From an uncultured Halomonas sp. (lineage in GTDB: Bacteria; Pseudomonadota; Gammaproteobacteria; Pseudomonadales; Halomonadaceae), in the NCBI RefSeq assembly GCF_946887195.1, contig NZ_CAMPKE010000013.1, positions 1 to 64,000 on the forward strand: a stretch of 64,000 nt of DNA, written 5' to 3'. The notes below the pieces were generated by a model. That model did no database searches and was not told the DNA's origin. It worked only from the letters and a program-made list of their open reading frames with translations. Below, piece after piece: positions 48,909 to 57,993 of this stretch (position 1 is its first letter; every line of letters starts with the position of its first letter). The translations under genes were made by a program, and so were the position numbers.

Positions 48909-50461
48909 AGATTCGCTCGCAAGTCGGCATGGTGCTGAACCTCGACAAATGCATTGGCTGTCATACCTGTTCGGTGACCTGCAAGAACGTCTGGACCAGC
49001 CGTGAAGGCATGGAATACGCCTGGTTCAACAACGTCGAGACCAAGCCGGGTATCGGTTATCCCAAGGAGTGGGAGAACCAGAAGAAATGGAAGGGTGGTT
49101 GGCTGCGCCGCAAGGACGGCAAGATCGAGCCGCGTATCGGTGGCAAGTGGCGCGTGCTGGCGAACATCTTCGCCAATCCCGACCTGCCGGAAATCGATGA
49201 CTACTACGAGCCGTTCACTTTCGATTACCAGCATCTGCATAGCGCCAAGCCCAGCGAGCATCAGCCGGTGGCGCGGCCGCGCTCGCTGATCAGCGGCCAG
49301 CGCATGAACAAGATCGAATGGGGGCCCAACTGGGAGGAGATCCTGGGTACCGAGTTCGCCAAGCGGCGTAAGGACAGCAACTTCGAGCGGATCGAGGCCG
49401 ATATCTACGGCCAGTTCGAGAACACCTTCATGATGTACCTGCCCAGGCTGTGCGAGCACTGCCTGAATCCTTCCTGCGTGGCGTCCTGCCCGAGTGGAGC
49501 GATCTACAAGCGCGAAGAAGATGGCATCGTGCTGATCGACCAGGACAAGTGCCGTGGCTGGCGCATGTGCATCTCGGGCTGCCCCTACAAGAAGATCTAT
49601 TACAACTGGAAGAGTGGTAAGTCGGAGAAGTGCATCTTCTGCTATCCACGCATCGAAGCGGGGCAGCCGACCGTTTGCTCCGAGACCTGCGTAGGTCGTA
49701 TCCGCTACCTGGGCGTGCTGCTCTACGATGCCGATCGCATCGAGGAAGTGGCCGCCTCGCCGGACGAACGCGACCTTTACCATCGCCAGTGCGAGATATT
49801 CCTCGACCCTCATGATCCACAAGTCATCGCCCAGGCCAGGGAAGATGGCGTGCCGGATAACGTGATTCAGGCCGCCCAGGCATCGCCGGTCTACAAGCTG
49901 GCCATCGACTGGCAACTGGCGCTGCCGCTGCACCCCGAGTATCGCACGCTGCCGATGGTCTGGTACGTGCCGCCGCTATCACCGATCCAGTCCGCCGCCG
50001 AGGCTGGGTATATCGAGTACGACGGCGTGCTGCCGAAGATCGAGTCGCTGCGTATTCCGGTGCGCTATCTCGCCAATATGCTTACCGCAGGGGAAGAAGA
50101 ACCGGTGGTGCTGGCGCTCAAGCGGCTGATGGCGATGCGCGTCTATATGCGCGGCAAACATGTGGAGGGTACGACTGACAAGACGGTGCTCGATGAGGTC
50201 GGCCTGAGCGTTGCCCAGGTCGAAGAGATGTACCGTTACCTGGCGATCGCCAACTACGAGGATCGCTTCGTGATACCCACCAGTCATCGCGAGCAAGCCC
50301 GCGAGGCCTTCCCCGAGCGCGGTGGCTGTGGTTTCACCTTCGGTAACGGCTGCCATGGCGGCGACAGCGAACCCAGCCTGTTCGGCGGGCGCAAGCAGAA
50401 CACCACCCTGGTCAAGCCGGTTGAGACTTATGACCCCGCCGAGGACATGCGCAATGGCTAG
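48905..50461 (+). CDS. narH: Respiratory nitrate reductase beta subunit
   Basis: Electron-transfer subunit with four iron-sulfur clusters, 518 residues. Clusters: CIGCHTCSVTCKNVW, CEHCLNPSCVASCPSG, CRGWRMCISGCPYKK (Trp in place of one Cys, giving the [3Fe-4S] cluster as in E. coli) and CIFCYPRIE. Starts inside the narG stop (ATGA) and overlaps narJ by 8 bases. Confidence 0.98.
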   Translation: MKIRSQVGMVLNLDKCIGCHTCSVTCKNVWTSREGMEYAWFNNVETKPGIGYPKEWENQKKWKGGWLRRKDGKIEPRIGGKWRVLANIFANPDLPEIDDYYEPFTFDYQHLHSAKPSEHQPVARPRSLISGQRMNKIEWGPNWEEILGTEFAKRRKDSNFERIEADIYGQFENTFMMYLPRLCEHCLNPSCVASCPSGAIYKREEDGIVLIDQDKCRGWRMCISGCPYKKIYYNWKSGKSEKCIFCYPRIEAGQPTVCSETCVGRIRYLGVLLYDADRIEEVAASPDERDLYHRQCEIFLDPHDPQVIAQAREDGVPDNVIQAAQASPVYKLAIDWQLALPLHPEYRTLPMVWYVPPLSPIQSAAEAGYIEYDGVLPKIESLRIPVRYLANMLTAGEEEPVVLALKRLMAMRVYMRGKHVEGTTDKTVLDEVGLSVAQVEEMYRYLAIANYEDRFVIPTSHREQAREAFPERGGCGFTFGNGCHGGDSEPSLFGGRKQNTTLVKPVETYDPAEDMRNG

Positions 50462-51236
50462 TCAGGCGATGGGAACCGAGTCCGGCGAAAAGATACAAGG
50501 GATGCGTAGCCTGCGGGTGCTGGCGAGGCTGCTGGATTATCCGACCCAGCAGCTGCAGCTGGCGGTCGGCGAGCTGATTGAGATCATCCATGCCGAGCAT
50601 CGCCTGGGAGTGGCGATGCGCGCCCGGCTGGAACGCTGGTGCCGGCGCTTGGCCGGCGCGGAGCTGCTCGACCTGCAAGCCGAGTATGTCGGCTTGTTCG
50701 ACAAGGGGCGTTCGACCTCATTACTGCTGTTCGAGCACGTGCATGGCGAATCGCGCGATCGCGGCCAGGCGATGGTCGATCTGCTGGCCGAATACAACGC
50801 CGCCGGTTTCGAACTGGAGGCCCGCGAGTTACCGGATTACTTGCCGCTATTCCTCGAGTACCTATCGACCCGCAGCGATGACGAGATCGGCCGCTGGCTG
50901 GGCGAGATCCGGCATATCCTGGCGCTGCTGACTGCTCGCCTGGAGGAACGCGGTGCCGACCATGCGCTGGTGCCGCATGCTCTGCTCGCGCTAATCGGCG
51001 CCGAGGACGATATCGACGCGCATCGCTCGGCGGTAGCCGTCGAGGCTCCCGATCATACGCCGGAGGCATTGGACGCCGTCTGGGAAGAGGAAGCGGTACG
51101 TTTCTCCGCCGAATCCGACCAGGACTGCGCGATGCAATCCGCCGAGGGCCGACGCCTGGCCGAGCGTAAGCATGATCAGTTGCCCCAGGCGATAAACATC
51201 ATGCCGTCGACGCCATCTTCGGCTGCGGACCAGTAA
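50454..51236 (+). CDS. narJ: Nitrate reductase molybdenum cofactor assembly chaperone
   Basis: Dedicated TorD-family-like chaperone that inserts cofactor into NarG and is not part of the final enzyme. 260 residues, with LRVLARLLDYPTQQLQ, LLLFEHVHGESRDRGQAMVD and LPDYLPLFLEYLS typical of NarJ. The first ATG overlaps the narH end; ATGs at 50469 and 50502 are in frame and the last begins the conserved region, so the exact start is uncertain. The C-terminal ~40 residues are Ser/Ala-rich and longer than in E. coli (236). Confidence 0.94.
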   Translation: MASQAMGTESGEKIQGMRSLRVLARLLDYPTQQLQLAVGELIEIIHAEHRLGVAMRARLERWCRRLAGAELLDLQAEYVGLFDKGRSTSLLLFEHVHGESRDRGQAMVDLLAEYNAAGFELEARELPDYLPLFLEYLSTRSDDEIGRWLGEIRHILALLTARLEERGADHALVPHALLALIGAEDDIDAHRSAVAVEAPDHTPEALDAVWEEEAVRFSAESDQDCAMQSAEGRRLAERKHDQLPQAINIMPSTPSSAADQ

Positions 51237-51248
51237 AGGAGACTTACC

Positions 51249-51932
51249 ATGTTCGCTGAATATCTCCAGCATCTGATCTATGGCTACTACCCTTATCTGG
51301 CCGGCACGGTTTTCCTGCTGGGTAGTCTGTTGCGCTATGATCATGGGCAATATACGTGGAAGACCGGCTCCAGCCAGCTGCTGTCCTCGAAAAACATGCG
51401 CCTGGCCAGCAATCTATTCCATATTGGCATCATCGTTATCTTCTTCGGTCATCTGTTCGGCATGCTGACGCCGCACTGGATCTATGCACCGTTTTTGCAG
51501 GCGGGTACCAAGCAACTGCTGGCCATCGTAGTAGGGGGTATTGCCGGGCTGCTGTGTGTAGTCGGCGGGGCCATGTTGCTGCATCGTCGCCTGTTCAATC
51601 CTCGGGTTAAGGCCTCGTCGAGTGTCATGGACACGCTGATCCTGGCGCTGCTCGTCTTTCAGGCCGTGCTGGGCCTGGTGACGATCATCTTCTCGCTGGG
51701 CCATCTCGATGGCGAGATGATGCTGACGCTGAGCTCATGGGCGCAATCGATCGTGTTCTTCGGCGGCGGCTCGGCCGATTACATGGCACAGGTTTCACCG
51801 ATCTTCAAGATTCATATCTTCGTCGGCCTGACCATCATCCTGCTGTTTCCGTTCACCCGGCTGGTACATGTCTGGAGTGCACCGCTGGGGTATCTCGGGC
51901 GGCGTTATCAGATCGTACGCCGGCGCGGTTAA
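51249..51932 (+). CDS. narI: Respiratory nitrate reductase gamma subunit
   Basis: Cytochrome b membrane anchor that oxidises quinol. 227 residues, five hydrophobic segments. Heme ligands fit the pairs in LFHIGIIVIFFGHLFG and FKIHIFVG/LVHVWSAP. SD AAAGGAG 7 bases before ATG. Last structural gene of the enzyme. Confidence 0.97.
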   Translation: MFAEYLQHLIYGYYPYLAGTVFLLGSLLRYDHGQYTWKTGSSQLLSSKNMRLASNLFHIGIIVIFFGHLFGMLTPHWIYAPFLQAGTKQLLAIVVGGIAGLLCVVGGAMLLHRRLFNPRVKASSSVMDTLILALLVFQAVLGLVTIIFSLGHLDGEMMLTLSSWAQSIVFFGGGSADYMAQVSPIFKIHIFVGLTIILLFPFTRLVHVWSAPLGYLGRRYQIVRRRG

Positions 51933-51947
51933 GAGGGAGAGACTGTC

Positions 51948-52751
51948 ATGCAAATGATTGCTGCCGAAAACCTGCCGGGAAATGCCATGTCACCGGCGGT
52001 CCGGGTGGGTGACGTAACTATCGATGAAGACGCCATCGCCCAGGAAATGCAGTATCATCCCGCCGCTTCGGTCGGCGAGGCCCAGCTGCTGGCGGCGCGG
52101 GCGCTGGTGGTGCGCGAACTGCTGAGCCAGCGTGCCGCCCTGCTGGGGTTAGCGGAACCCGCCGACGATCGGACGATCGCCGAACTGCTGGAGCGCGAGT
52201 TGGAGGTGCCCGAGCCCGATGAGGCCGCCTGCCGGCGATTCTTCGAGACCCATCGCCAGCGTTTCTCCGAGCCGACACGATTGCGGATACGCCATATTCT
52301 GCTCCCGGCGGCACCGGACGATGCCCCGGCAAGGGACGCCCAGTACCGGCTCGGGCAGACGCTGATCCAGCAGCTTCAGGAAGTCCCCGAGCGCTTTAGC
52401 GAATTCGCCCAGCGCCACTCCGCCTGTCCAACGAAGGACGAGGGGGGCGACCTGGGCTGGCTGTTGCCGGGTCAGACCGTCGGCGAGCTGGATCGTGCCT
52501 TGGCGCATCTCCCCACCGGTCTTTACGAGCGGCCGCTGGCTTCGCGTTATGGTTGGCATGTGGTGTATGTCGATGAGCGAATCGAGGGCCACGCGCTGCC
52601 CTTCGCGCAAGTCGCCGAGCGCGTGCGCCATACCCTCCTCGAGCAGTCGACGCGGCGGGCGCTGCGTCACTATTTGCTGGCGCTGGAAGAGACCGTCGGG
52701 GTCGAAGGCATTGCGTTGGATGACGACAGCACCGGGTCGCTCATGCAATAA
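51948..52751 (+). CDS. Parvulin-type peptidyl-prolyl isomerase (NifM/PpiC-like)
   Basis: 267 residues without a clear signal peptide, so probably cytoplasmic. The C-terminal half is a rotamase domain (LRIRHILL, FSEFAQRHSACPTKDEGGDLGWL, SRYGWHVVYV). The N-terminal half is a helical SurA/NifM-like region. Located 15 bases after narI with SD GAGGGAGAG; a NifM-like gene in this place is common in nar operons of pseudomonads, suggesting help with NarGHI maturation (inferred). Confidence 0.9.
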   Translation: MQMIAAENLPGNAMSPAVRVGDVTIDEDAIAQEMQYHPAASVGEAQLLAARALVVRELLSQRAALLGLAEPADDRTIAELLERELEVPEPDEAACRRFFETHRQRFSEPTRLRIRHILLPAAPDDAPARDAQYRLGQTLIQQLQEVPERFSEFAQRHSACPTKDEGGDLGWLLPGQTVGELDRALAHLPTGLYERPLASRYGWHVVYVDERIEGHALPFAQVAERVRHTLLEQSTRRALRHYLLALEETVGVEGIALDDDSTGSLMQ

Positions 52752-52798
52752 GCCGCGGACCTAAGCCTTGATGTATCGCGTCACTGTGCTGGCAGGCA

Positions 52799-53854
52799 CT
52801 AGGTGCTAGCCGCCGCGGGTTGCCGCCAATGCTTCAGCATGGCCAGGCTGACGAGTAGCCAGGCGGCTAGCGCGATCCATACCGTGAACTGGGGAAGCGC
52901 CCTGAGAAAGCCGATATCGAGTGCTTCGCCCAAGCTCAGGGTGCCGGTGGTATACATCCCCAATGGAAAGACCATGCCCCACAGTTGCGCGTCGTAACGC
53001 AGCGGGTAGCGGCGTACGAGATGCCGCCATAGCGAGAGGCCGATCAGCAGCGGAACCCACCAGCTCGCCACGGCCCAGAACAGCAGCGTGAGCCCCTTGA
53101 GAAACGGCACGAAATCGATCAGCAGGGAGTGCCGGTCGGCGTGCAGAATCAGCGTCGAGCCAGCCAGCGTGGTGATGGCCACGGCGCCCATGTTGATCCA
53201 GTAGGGCGGGGTCAAGGCCGCTGCCGAGAGGCGCAGAAACACCAGCCGATAGACGATCAGCGTGATGATGACCAGATAGAGCGCGCAACCCAGCAGGAAC
53301 ATGCATAGCGCGAAGAACAGCGCCGGTTCGGTAAGCCTTTCGCTCCATGGCAGCAGCGCGGTCAACACGGCGATGGATTGCGTGCTGACGGTGGCCAGTA
53401 GCCACGCACCGTTGATGCCATGCTCCAGTGCCGGCTTGTCGGCCTGCACGATAACGGCGATGAAGAAGGCGTACATTATCGTCAGCCACAGGGCGATGGC
53501 CAGTAACCATAACCACTGCGCCGCCGCTGTCGCATGGGCGATCAGCAGCCACTGCGTGCCGAGGATGCCGGTGGCGGCGATCAGCGTGAAAAAACCGGGA
53601 CCGCGCGCATGATCGCTGAGATCGTCGAGAAACAGCGCTGGGTAGCGCACTGCGCGCAGCAGGGTCAATAACCATAATACAGCGTAGGCGAAGGTGCCCA
53701 GTCCCAGAAACAGCCAGGCGAGCGAGGGCATGCCGAGGGCGTGCGTATCGATGGAAGCCGCGCCAGTCGCCATGACCAGCGCAAAATAACCGGGGAATAG
53801 GCGCGCGGCGTTACTATCGAGCCGTGTATAAAATTGTCGGTACAGCGCAGTCAT
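52799..53854 (-). CDS. SLAC1/TDT-family anion channel or transporter
   Basis: 351 residues with about ten hydrophobic segments, starting after GGGGGACACC. PGYFALVMATGAASI near the N-terminus and MVFPLGMYTTGTLSL near the C-terminus are typical of the tellurite-resistance/dicarboxylate (TDT) family that includes TehA and plant SLAC1. Substrate cannot be read from sequence. Convergent with the nar operon (47-base gap). No narK is present, so a nitrate/nitrite role is a testable idea only. Confidence 0.82.
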   Translation of the reverse strand: MTALYRQFYTRLDSNAARLFPGYFALVMATGAASIDTHALGMPSLAWLFLGLGTFAYAVLWLLTLLRAVRYPALFLDDLSDHARGPGFFTLIAATGILGTQWLLIAHATAAAQWLWLLAIALWLTIMYAFFIAVIVQADKPALEHGINGAWLLATVSTQSIAVLTALLPWSERLTEPALFFALCMFLLGCALYLVIITLIVYRLVFLRLSAAALTPPYWINMGAVAITTLAGSTLILHADRHSLLIDFVPFLKGLTLLFWAVASWWVPLLIGLSLWRHLVRRYPLRYDAQLWGMVFPLGMYTTGTLSLGEALDIGFLRALPQFTVWIALAAWLLVSLAMLKHWRQPAAAST

Positions 53855-54060
53855 GGTGTCCCCCGGCGATCCCGGGCCATTCTAGCGCATCTCTTCGCTC
53901 GCTCCGAGAGCGGCGAGCAGGCCGCTTATCGTGAATTCGGATCGCTATGAGGCCTCTCTCGGCTTGATCGCCACTCCTATGCCAGCTAGACCTAGTGCAT
54001 GGCCGGGTCGCGCCATGGTCTGGCCCGATGAGATGCCAGCGGGATAGAAGGAGCCAAGGA

Positions 54061-54774
54061 ATGGTGTGGTTTCAGGCGCTACTCATCGTCGGTCTCGCCC
54101 TCGTGCACGTATTCGCCGGCCGGCTACGTTTCCTCGATGTCATGCCGCGCAGTGGCTGGCTTTCATTCGCCGGCGGGGTATCGGTTGCCTACGTCTTCAT
54201 TCATGTCTTTCCCGAACTCGAGGAAGCGCAGCGAGCGCTGGGCGAGCATGTGGGAGCCATCGCCTTCGTCGAGCATCACGCCTACCTGGTGGCGCTTGCC
54301 GGTCTGGCGTTTTTCTATGGCCTGGAGCGGTTGGTCAAAACCGATCGGGGCCGGCGTGCCGGCAAGGCCAGTGTCGGCGTGTTCTGGCTGCATATCGCTT
54401 CTTTCGCTTTCTACAACGCGTTAGTGGGCTACTTGTTGGTCTATCGCGAGGATAACGTGCGTGGGCTGCTGTTCTTCTTCCTGGCGATGGCATTTCATTT
54501 TCTGGTCAACGACCACGGACTGCGCCAGCATCACCGGGGACTTTACGGCCACACCGGGCGGTGGGTGCTCGCCATGGCGGTGATCATCGGTTGGGGCGTC
54601 GGGCTCATGACCGAAATCAGCGAGGCCGCGACCAGCGCGCTATTCGCTTTTCTGGCCGGTGGCATCGTGCTCAACGTGCTCAAGGAGGAGTTGCCGGAGG
54701 AGCGACTCAGCCGGTTCTGGCCTTTTGCGCTCGGTGCCATCGTCTATGCGGTGATGTTGCTGGTCAGCGCATGA
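54061..54774 (+). CDS. ZIP-like polytopic membrane protein
   Basis: 237 residues with seven or eight hydrophobic segments. Polar residues in the segments (HVFPELEEA, FHFLVNDHGLRQHH, TEISEAATSA, LKEELPEE) resemble the His/Glu metal-binding pattern of ZIP carriers, but it is not a canonical member and may have another role. ATG 54061 follows AAGGAGCCAAGGA; the frame opens earlier. Separated by 134 bases from the LemA-TPM module. Confidence 0.6.
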   Translation: MVWFQALLIVGLALVHVFAGRLRFLDVMPRSGWLSFAGGVSVAYVFIHVFPELEEAQRALGEHVGAIAFVEHHAYLVALAGLAFFYGLERLVKTDRGRRAGKASVGVFWLHIASFAFYNALVGYLLVYREDNVRGLLFFFLAMAFHFLVNDHGLRQHHRGLYGHTGRWVLAMAVIIGWGVGLMTEISEAATSALFAFLAGGIVLNVLKEELPEERLSRFWPFALGAIVYAVMLLVSA

Positions 54775-54908
54775 AGATAGGGACGCTTCAATGGGCATCG
54801 GCCATGAGCCGGCCTCATGAGGGGCCATAGATAGACCTTCTCGCATTGGCCTTACCCGTGTACCTTGGGAAGCTTGAAAATCGATCACTCAGCGGAGAAA
54901 TACGAGCC

Positions 54909-55526
54909 ATGCACGTGAAGCAGGGACCGACGTCTTATCGAATTGCCTGGCAATCGGCCATTCTCCTGATCGTGACGTTGTTGCTGACAGGCTGCGGCGT
55001 CAACAATCTTCCCACTTACGACGAACAGGTCAAGGCGGCCTGGGCACAGGTGGAGAACCAGTACCAGCGGCGTGCCGATCTGGTGCCCAACCTGGTGGCG
55101 ACCGTCAAGGGTTTCGCGGAACAGGAACGAGAGACATTGACCGCCGTGGTCGAGGCGCGTGCCAAGGCCACCTCCATCCAGGTCGATGAGAGCATTTTGA
55201 ACGATCCCGAGAAGCTGCAGCAATTCCAGCAGGTTCAGGGTGAGCTCTCGGGTGCGCTGAGCCGTTTGATGGCGGTCTCCGAGCGCTATCCTGAGCTGAA
55301 ATCGAACCAGAATTTCCTGGCGCTGCAATCTCAGCTCGAAGGTACCGAGAATCGCATTGCCGTCGCCCGGCGCGATTTCATCCAGGCGGTCGAGCAGTAC
55401 AACACCGAGATTCGCACCTTCCCGGGACGTATCTGGCATAGCCTGCTGTATAGCGACATGGAAATTCGCGCCAACTTCGAGGCGACGTCGCCCGATGCCG
55501 AGCAGGCCCCTCAGGTGGAATTCTGA
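54909..55526 (+). CDS. lemA: LemA family lipoprotein
   Basis: 205 residues. A signal peptide with lipobox LTGC (about residue 30) predicts an outer- or inner-membrane lipoprotein. The LemA helical core is clear: YDEQVKAAWAQVENQYQRRA, DLVPNLVATVKGFAEQE, LKSNQNFLALQSQLEGTENR and a C-terminal QYNTEIRTFPG. Function in the family is not defined. Its stop overlaps the start of the TPM gene (TGATG), the conserved LemA-TPM pairing. Confidence 0.92.
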   Translation: MHVKQGPTSYRIAWQSAILLIVTLLLTGCGVNNLPTYDEQVKAAWAQVENQYQRRADLVPNLVATVKGFAEQERETLTAVVEARAKATSIQVDESILNDPEKLQQFQQVQGELSGALSRLMAVSERYPELKSNQNFLALQSQLEGTENRIAVARRDFIQAVEQYNTEIRTFPGRIWHSLLYSDMEIRANFEATSPDAEQAPQVEF

Positions 55527-56299
55527 TGCCCCGCCTGCTGCGCTTTTCCGCCTTTTTACTGCTATGGGCTTGCGCGTTTGGCGCACAGGCCCAGCAGCAG
55601 CCCGACTTTCCCGAGCTCAGCGGGCGCGTCGTCGACCGGGCCGAGATGCTGGATGCCGCGACTGAATCCCAACTGACCGAGATGCTGGCGACCCATGAAC
55701 AGGCGACGACCGAACAGGTCGTCATCGTCACGCTACCGAACCTGCAGGGCTACCCTATCGAGCAGTTCGGCTACCAATTGGGCCGCCATTGGGGCATCGG
55801 CCAGGAGGGAGAAGACAACGGTGCGCTGCTGATCGTCGCCGAAGACGAGCGTGAGGTGCGTATCGAAGTCGGCTACGGCCTGGAGGGACGCCTGACCGAT
55901 GCGCAGTCCTCGGTAATCATCAACCGAATCATCGTGCCGGCGTTCAAGCAGGGCGATTTCGCGGGCGGGATCACCCGCGGTGCGCAAGCGATGGTTCAGG
56001 TGCTGGGGGGCGATCCGCTCGCGCAGCAGGCAAGCGATGGCCAAGCGCCCCGCGAAACCCCCGATGGACCCATGTCGATCTTCTTCTTCGTGCTGCTTGT
56101 CGTCGTCACGGTCCTGGTGCGCGGCAGCGGTCGAGGTCGCGGCGGTAGAGGCGGTCGCGGCGGTTTGCTCGGTGCGGTGCTGCTGGGTGCGGCACTCGGT
56201 GGGCGCGGCGGCTCTGGCGGTGGTGGCTTCGGCGGTGGAGGCGGCTTCGGTGGCGGCGGCGGTGGCTTCGGTGGCGGTGGCGCATCCGGCGGCTGGTAA
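55526..56299 (+). CDS. TPM-domain protein with glycine-rich tail (YgcG-like)
   Basis: 257 residues: signal peptide (residues 1-22), exported TPM domain (LSGRVVDRAEMLDA, VVIVTLPNLQGY, DNGALLIVAEDEREVRIEVG, GLEGRLTDAQ), one transmembrane helix (about 178-192), then an Arg/Gly stretch and a Gly/Phe tail ending ASGGW. TPM is reported as a phosphatase-like or structural fold; activity here is unknown. Translationally coupled to lemA, followed 26 bases later by a second TPM gene. Confidence 0.9.
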   Translation: MPRLLRFSAFLLLWACAFGAQAQQQPDFPELSGRVVDRAEMLDAATESQLTEMLATHEQATTEQVVIVTLPNLQGYPIEQFGYQLGRHWGIGQEGEDNGALLIVAEDEREVRIEVGYGLEGRLTDAQSSVIINRIIVPAFKQGDFAGGITRGAQAMVQVLGGDPLAQQASDGQAPRETPDGPMSIFFFVLLVVVTVLVRGSGRGRGGRGGRGGLLGAVLLGAALGGRGGSGGGGFGGGGGFGGGGGGFGGGGASGGW

Positions 56300-56325
56300 A
56301 CAATTTCAACGAGTATGAATACCCG

Positions 56326-56943
56326 ATGGCTTTATTGAGCGAAAGCGAGCAGCGCCAGGTGGCCGAAGCGATCAGCCGGGTCGAGCGAGAGACCGATGCC
56401 GAGCTGGTTACGGTGCTCACCGCCCAGGCCGACGATTATGCGTATATTCCGTTACTCTGGGCCAGCATCATCGCCTTGGTGGTGCCTGGCGCGATCAACT
56501 ATTTCCCAGGCTGGCTGGATTCGCACACGCTATTGCTGGTGCAGTGGGTCACGTTCGTCGTGTTGGGATTGGCGTTTCGCGCGCCTGCGATTACCACTCG
56601 ACTCATTCCACGCTCGGTACGCCACTGGCGGGCATCGAACCTCGCGCGCCGCCAGTTCCTCGAGCAGAATCTGCATCACACCGCCGAAGAGACTGGCATG
56701 CTGATCTTCGTATCGGAAGCTGAGCGCTATGTGGAAATACTGGTCGACCGGGGAATTTCCAGCCGCCTGAGCGACGACACCTGGCAAGAGATCGTCGAAT
56801 CCTTCACCCGGCGCGTCGCCCACGGCGAGACCCTGCAGGGATTTCTGGAATGCATCGAGGCGTGCGGTGAGCATCTCGAGCGAGAGATTCCCGCGACCCA
56901 TGAGCGCAACGAATTGCCCAACCGCCTCATCGTGCTTTCCTGA
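56326..56943 (+). CDS. TPM-domain membrane protein
   Basis: 205 residues beginning MALLSESEQRQVAEAISRVE, a short TPM N-segment (TDAELVTVLTAQADD), two transmembrane helices (about 42-60 and 68-86), then the rest of the domain (GMLIFVSEAERYVEILVDRG, WQEIVESFTRRV). The TPM fold is interrupted by the membrane hairpin, as in known LemA-TPM-TPM clusters. Convergent with the SMP-30 gene 15 bases away. Confidence 0.85.
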   Translation: MALLSESEQRQVAEAISRVERETDAELVTVLTAQADDYAYIPLLWASIIALVVPGAINYFPGWLDSHTLLLVQWVTFVVLGLAFRAPAITTRLIPRSVRHWRASNLARRQFLEQNLHHTAEETGMLIFVSEAERYVEILVDRGISSRLSDDTWQEIVESFTRRVAHGETLQGFLECIEACGEHLEREIPATHERNELPNRLIVLS

Positions 56944-56958
56944 GTCGGCGGTCGGCCC

Positions 56959-57819
56959 TCAGCGGTAACGGCAGGCTGGCAAGCCTGTCACGCCCGGGCG
57001 CACGGCAAACAGACCGCCAGCTTGCGCTTCGTCGTCACGGCCCTCGGCAGCGGTGGTAATATATAGCGTGGATAGATCGTCATCGCCGAACGTGCAGCAG
57101 GTGACTCGCGATGCCGGCAGGGCAATCTCACGGTCCAGGCTGCCATCGGGCATGAAACGGCTGACTCGCCCGCCGTCCCAGTGGGCGACCCACAGCCCGC
57201 CTTCGGCATCGACGGTCATGCCGTCGGGGCAGCCGTCGCGTTCGCTGAAGCGCAGGTGCTCGCGTTTGTTGCTAAGCTCGCCGTTGGCCGATACATCGAA
57301 GGCATAGATCGTACGCGCCGGGCTATCGGTATGATAGAGCGTGGTGCCAGCGGCATCGATCGCCGGGCCGTTGGTCACCGTATAGTGGCGATCCATGGCC
57401 ACCAGGCCGCGCGCATCGAAGCGATAGAAGACGCCCGTCGCCTCGCTTTCGGCGTCTTGCAGGGTGCCGAACCATAATCGACCGTGAGGATCGGCCTTGC
57501 CATCGTTGAGGCGGTGATCCACCGCGTCGGCGACCGGTTCGGCGAGAGTGGCGGTAATGCGCGGCCCGGCGTCATCGAATTGCAGGCGCGCCAGTCGCGA
57601 ACGCAGCCCGGCGACGAAACCGCCGTCGGCATGCGGGACCAGCCAGCAGCAGGCTTCGTCCAGCGGCCATTCGCGTGTCTCGCACGAGGTGGGAGAGTAA
57701 CTCAGCAGGCGTCTGCCCAGAATGTCGACGAACAGCAGTGCCTGACGGTCGCTGGACCACAGCGGCCCCTCGCCGAGTCGAGCGCGGCCGGTCCAGACAC
57801 GGCGAACGGTATCGGTCAT
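56959..57819 (-). CDS. SMP-30/gluconolactonase family sugar lactonase
   Basis: 286 residues from ATG 57819 (open frame extends further upstream, but MTDTVRRVWTGRARLGEGPLW is the family start). Six-bladed beta-propeller with metal ligands visible: Glu17 in GEGPLW, Asn in RLNDGKADPHGRLWFG, Asn in VTNGPAID and Asp in GCPDGM. Likely hydrolyses a sugar acid lactone; related proteins act on gluconolactone or L-arabinono-lactone. No sugar pathway genes are adjacent. Confidence 0.9.
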   Translation of the reverse strand: MTDTVRRVWTGRARLGEGPLWSSDRQALLFVDILGRRLLSYSPTSCETREWPLDEACCWLVPHADGGFVAGLRSRLARLQFDDAGPRITATLAEPVADAVDHRLNDGKADPHGRLWFGTLQDAESEATGVFYRFDARGLVAMDRHYTVTNGPAIDAAGTTLYHTDSPARTIYAFDVSANGELSNKREHLRFSERDGCPDGMTVDAEGGLWVAHWDGGRVSRFMPDGSLDREIALPASRVTCCTFGDDDLSTLYITTAAEGRDDEAQAGGLFAVRPGVTGLPACRYR

Positions 57820-57993
57820 GAGATGCCCCGGTGGTGAATGAGTGAGCCGTCTACATGGTGCCGTAACCGGGGTCGAATGGAAACGGCGCCGGGCTGACAA
57901 CGCCGAACTGACAGGCTAGGTAGGTTGCCTCTCTGGACGTGGCGTGGCATTGACGTTCACGAATCAGAGACGAATTCGAGGGATGCAAACGTT

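Noticed and set aside
49540..49600. Trp in place of a cluster Cys in NarH
   Set aside because: This is the normal feature that makes the [3Fe-4S] cluster in NarH.
53855..54060. FNR box in the spacer between the SLAC1-like and ZIP-like genes
   Set aside because: TTGAT is present in the 206-base spacer but the second half-site is absent.
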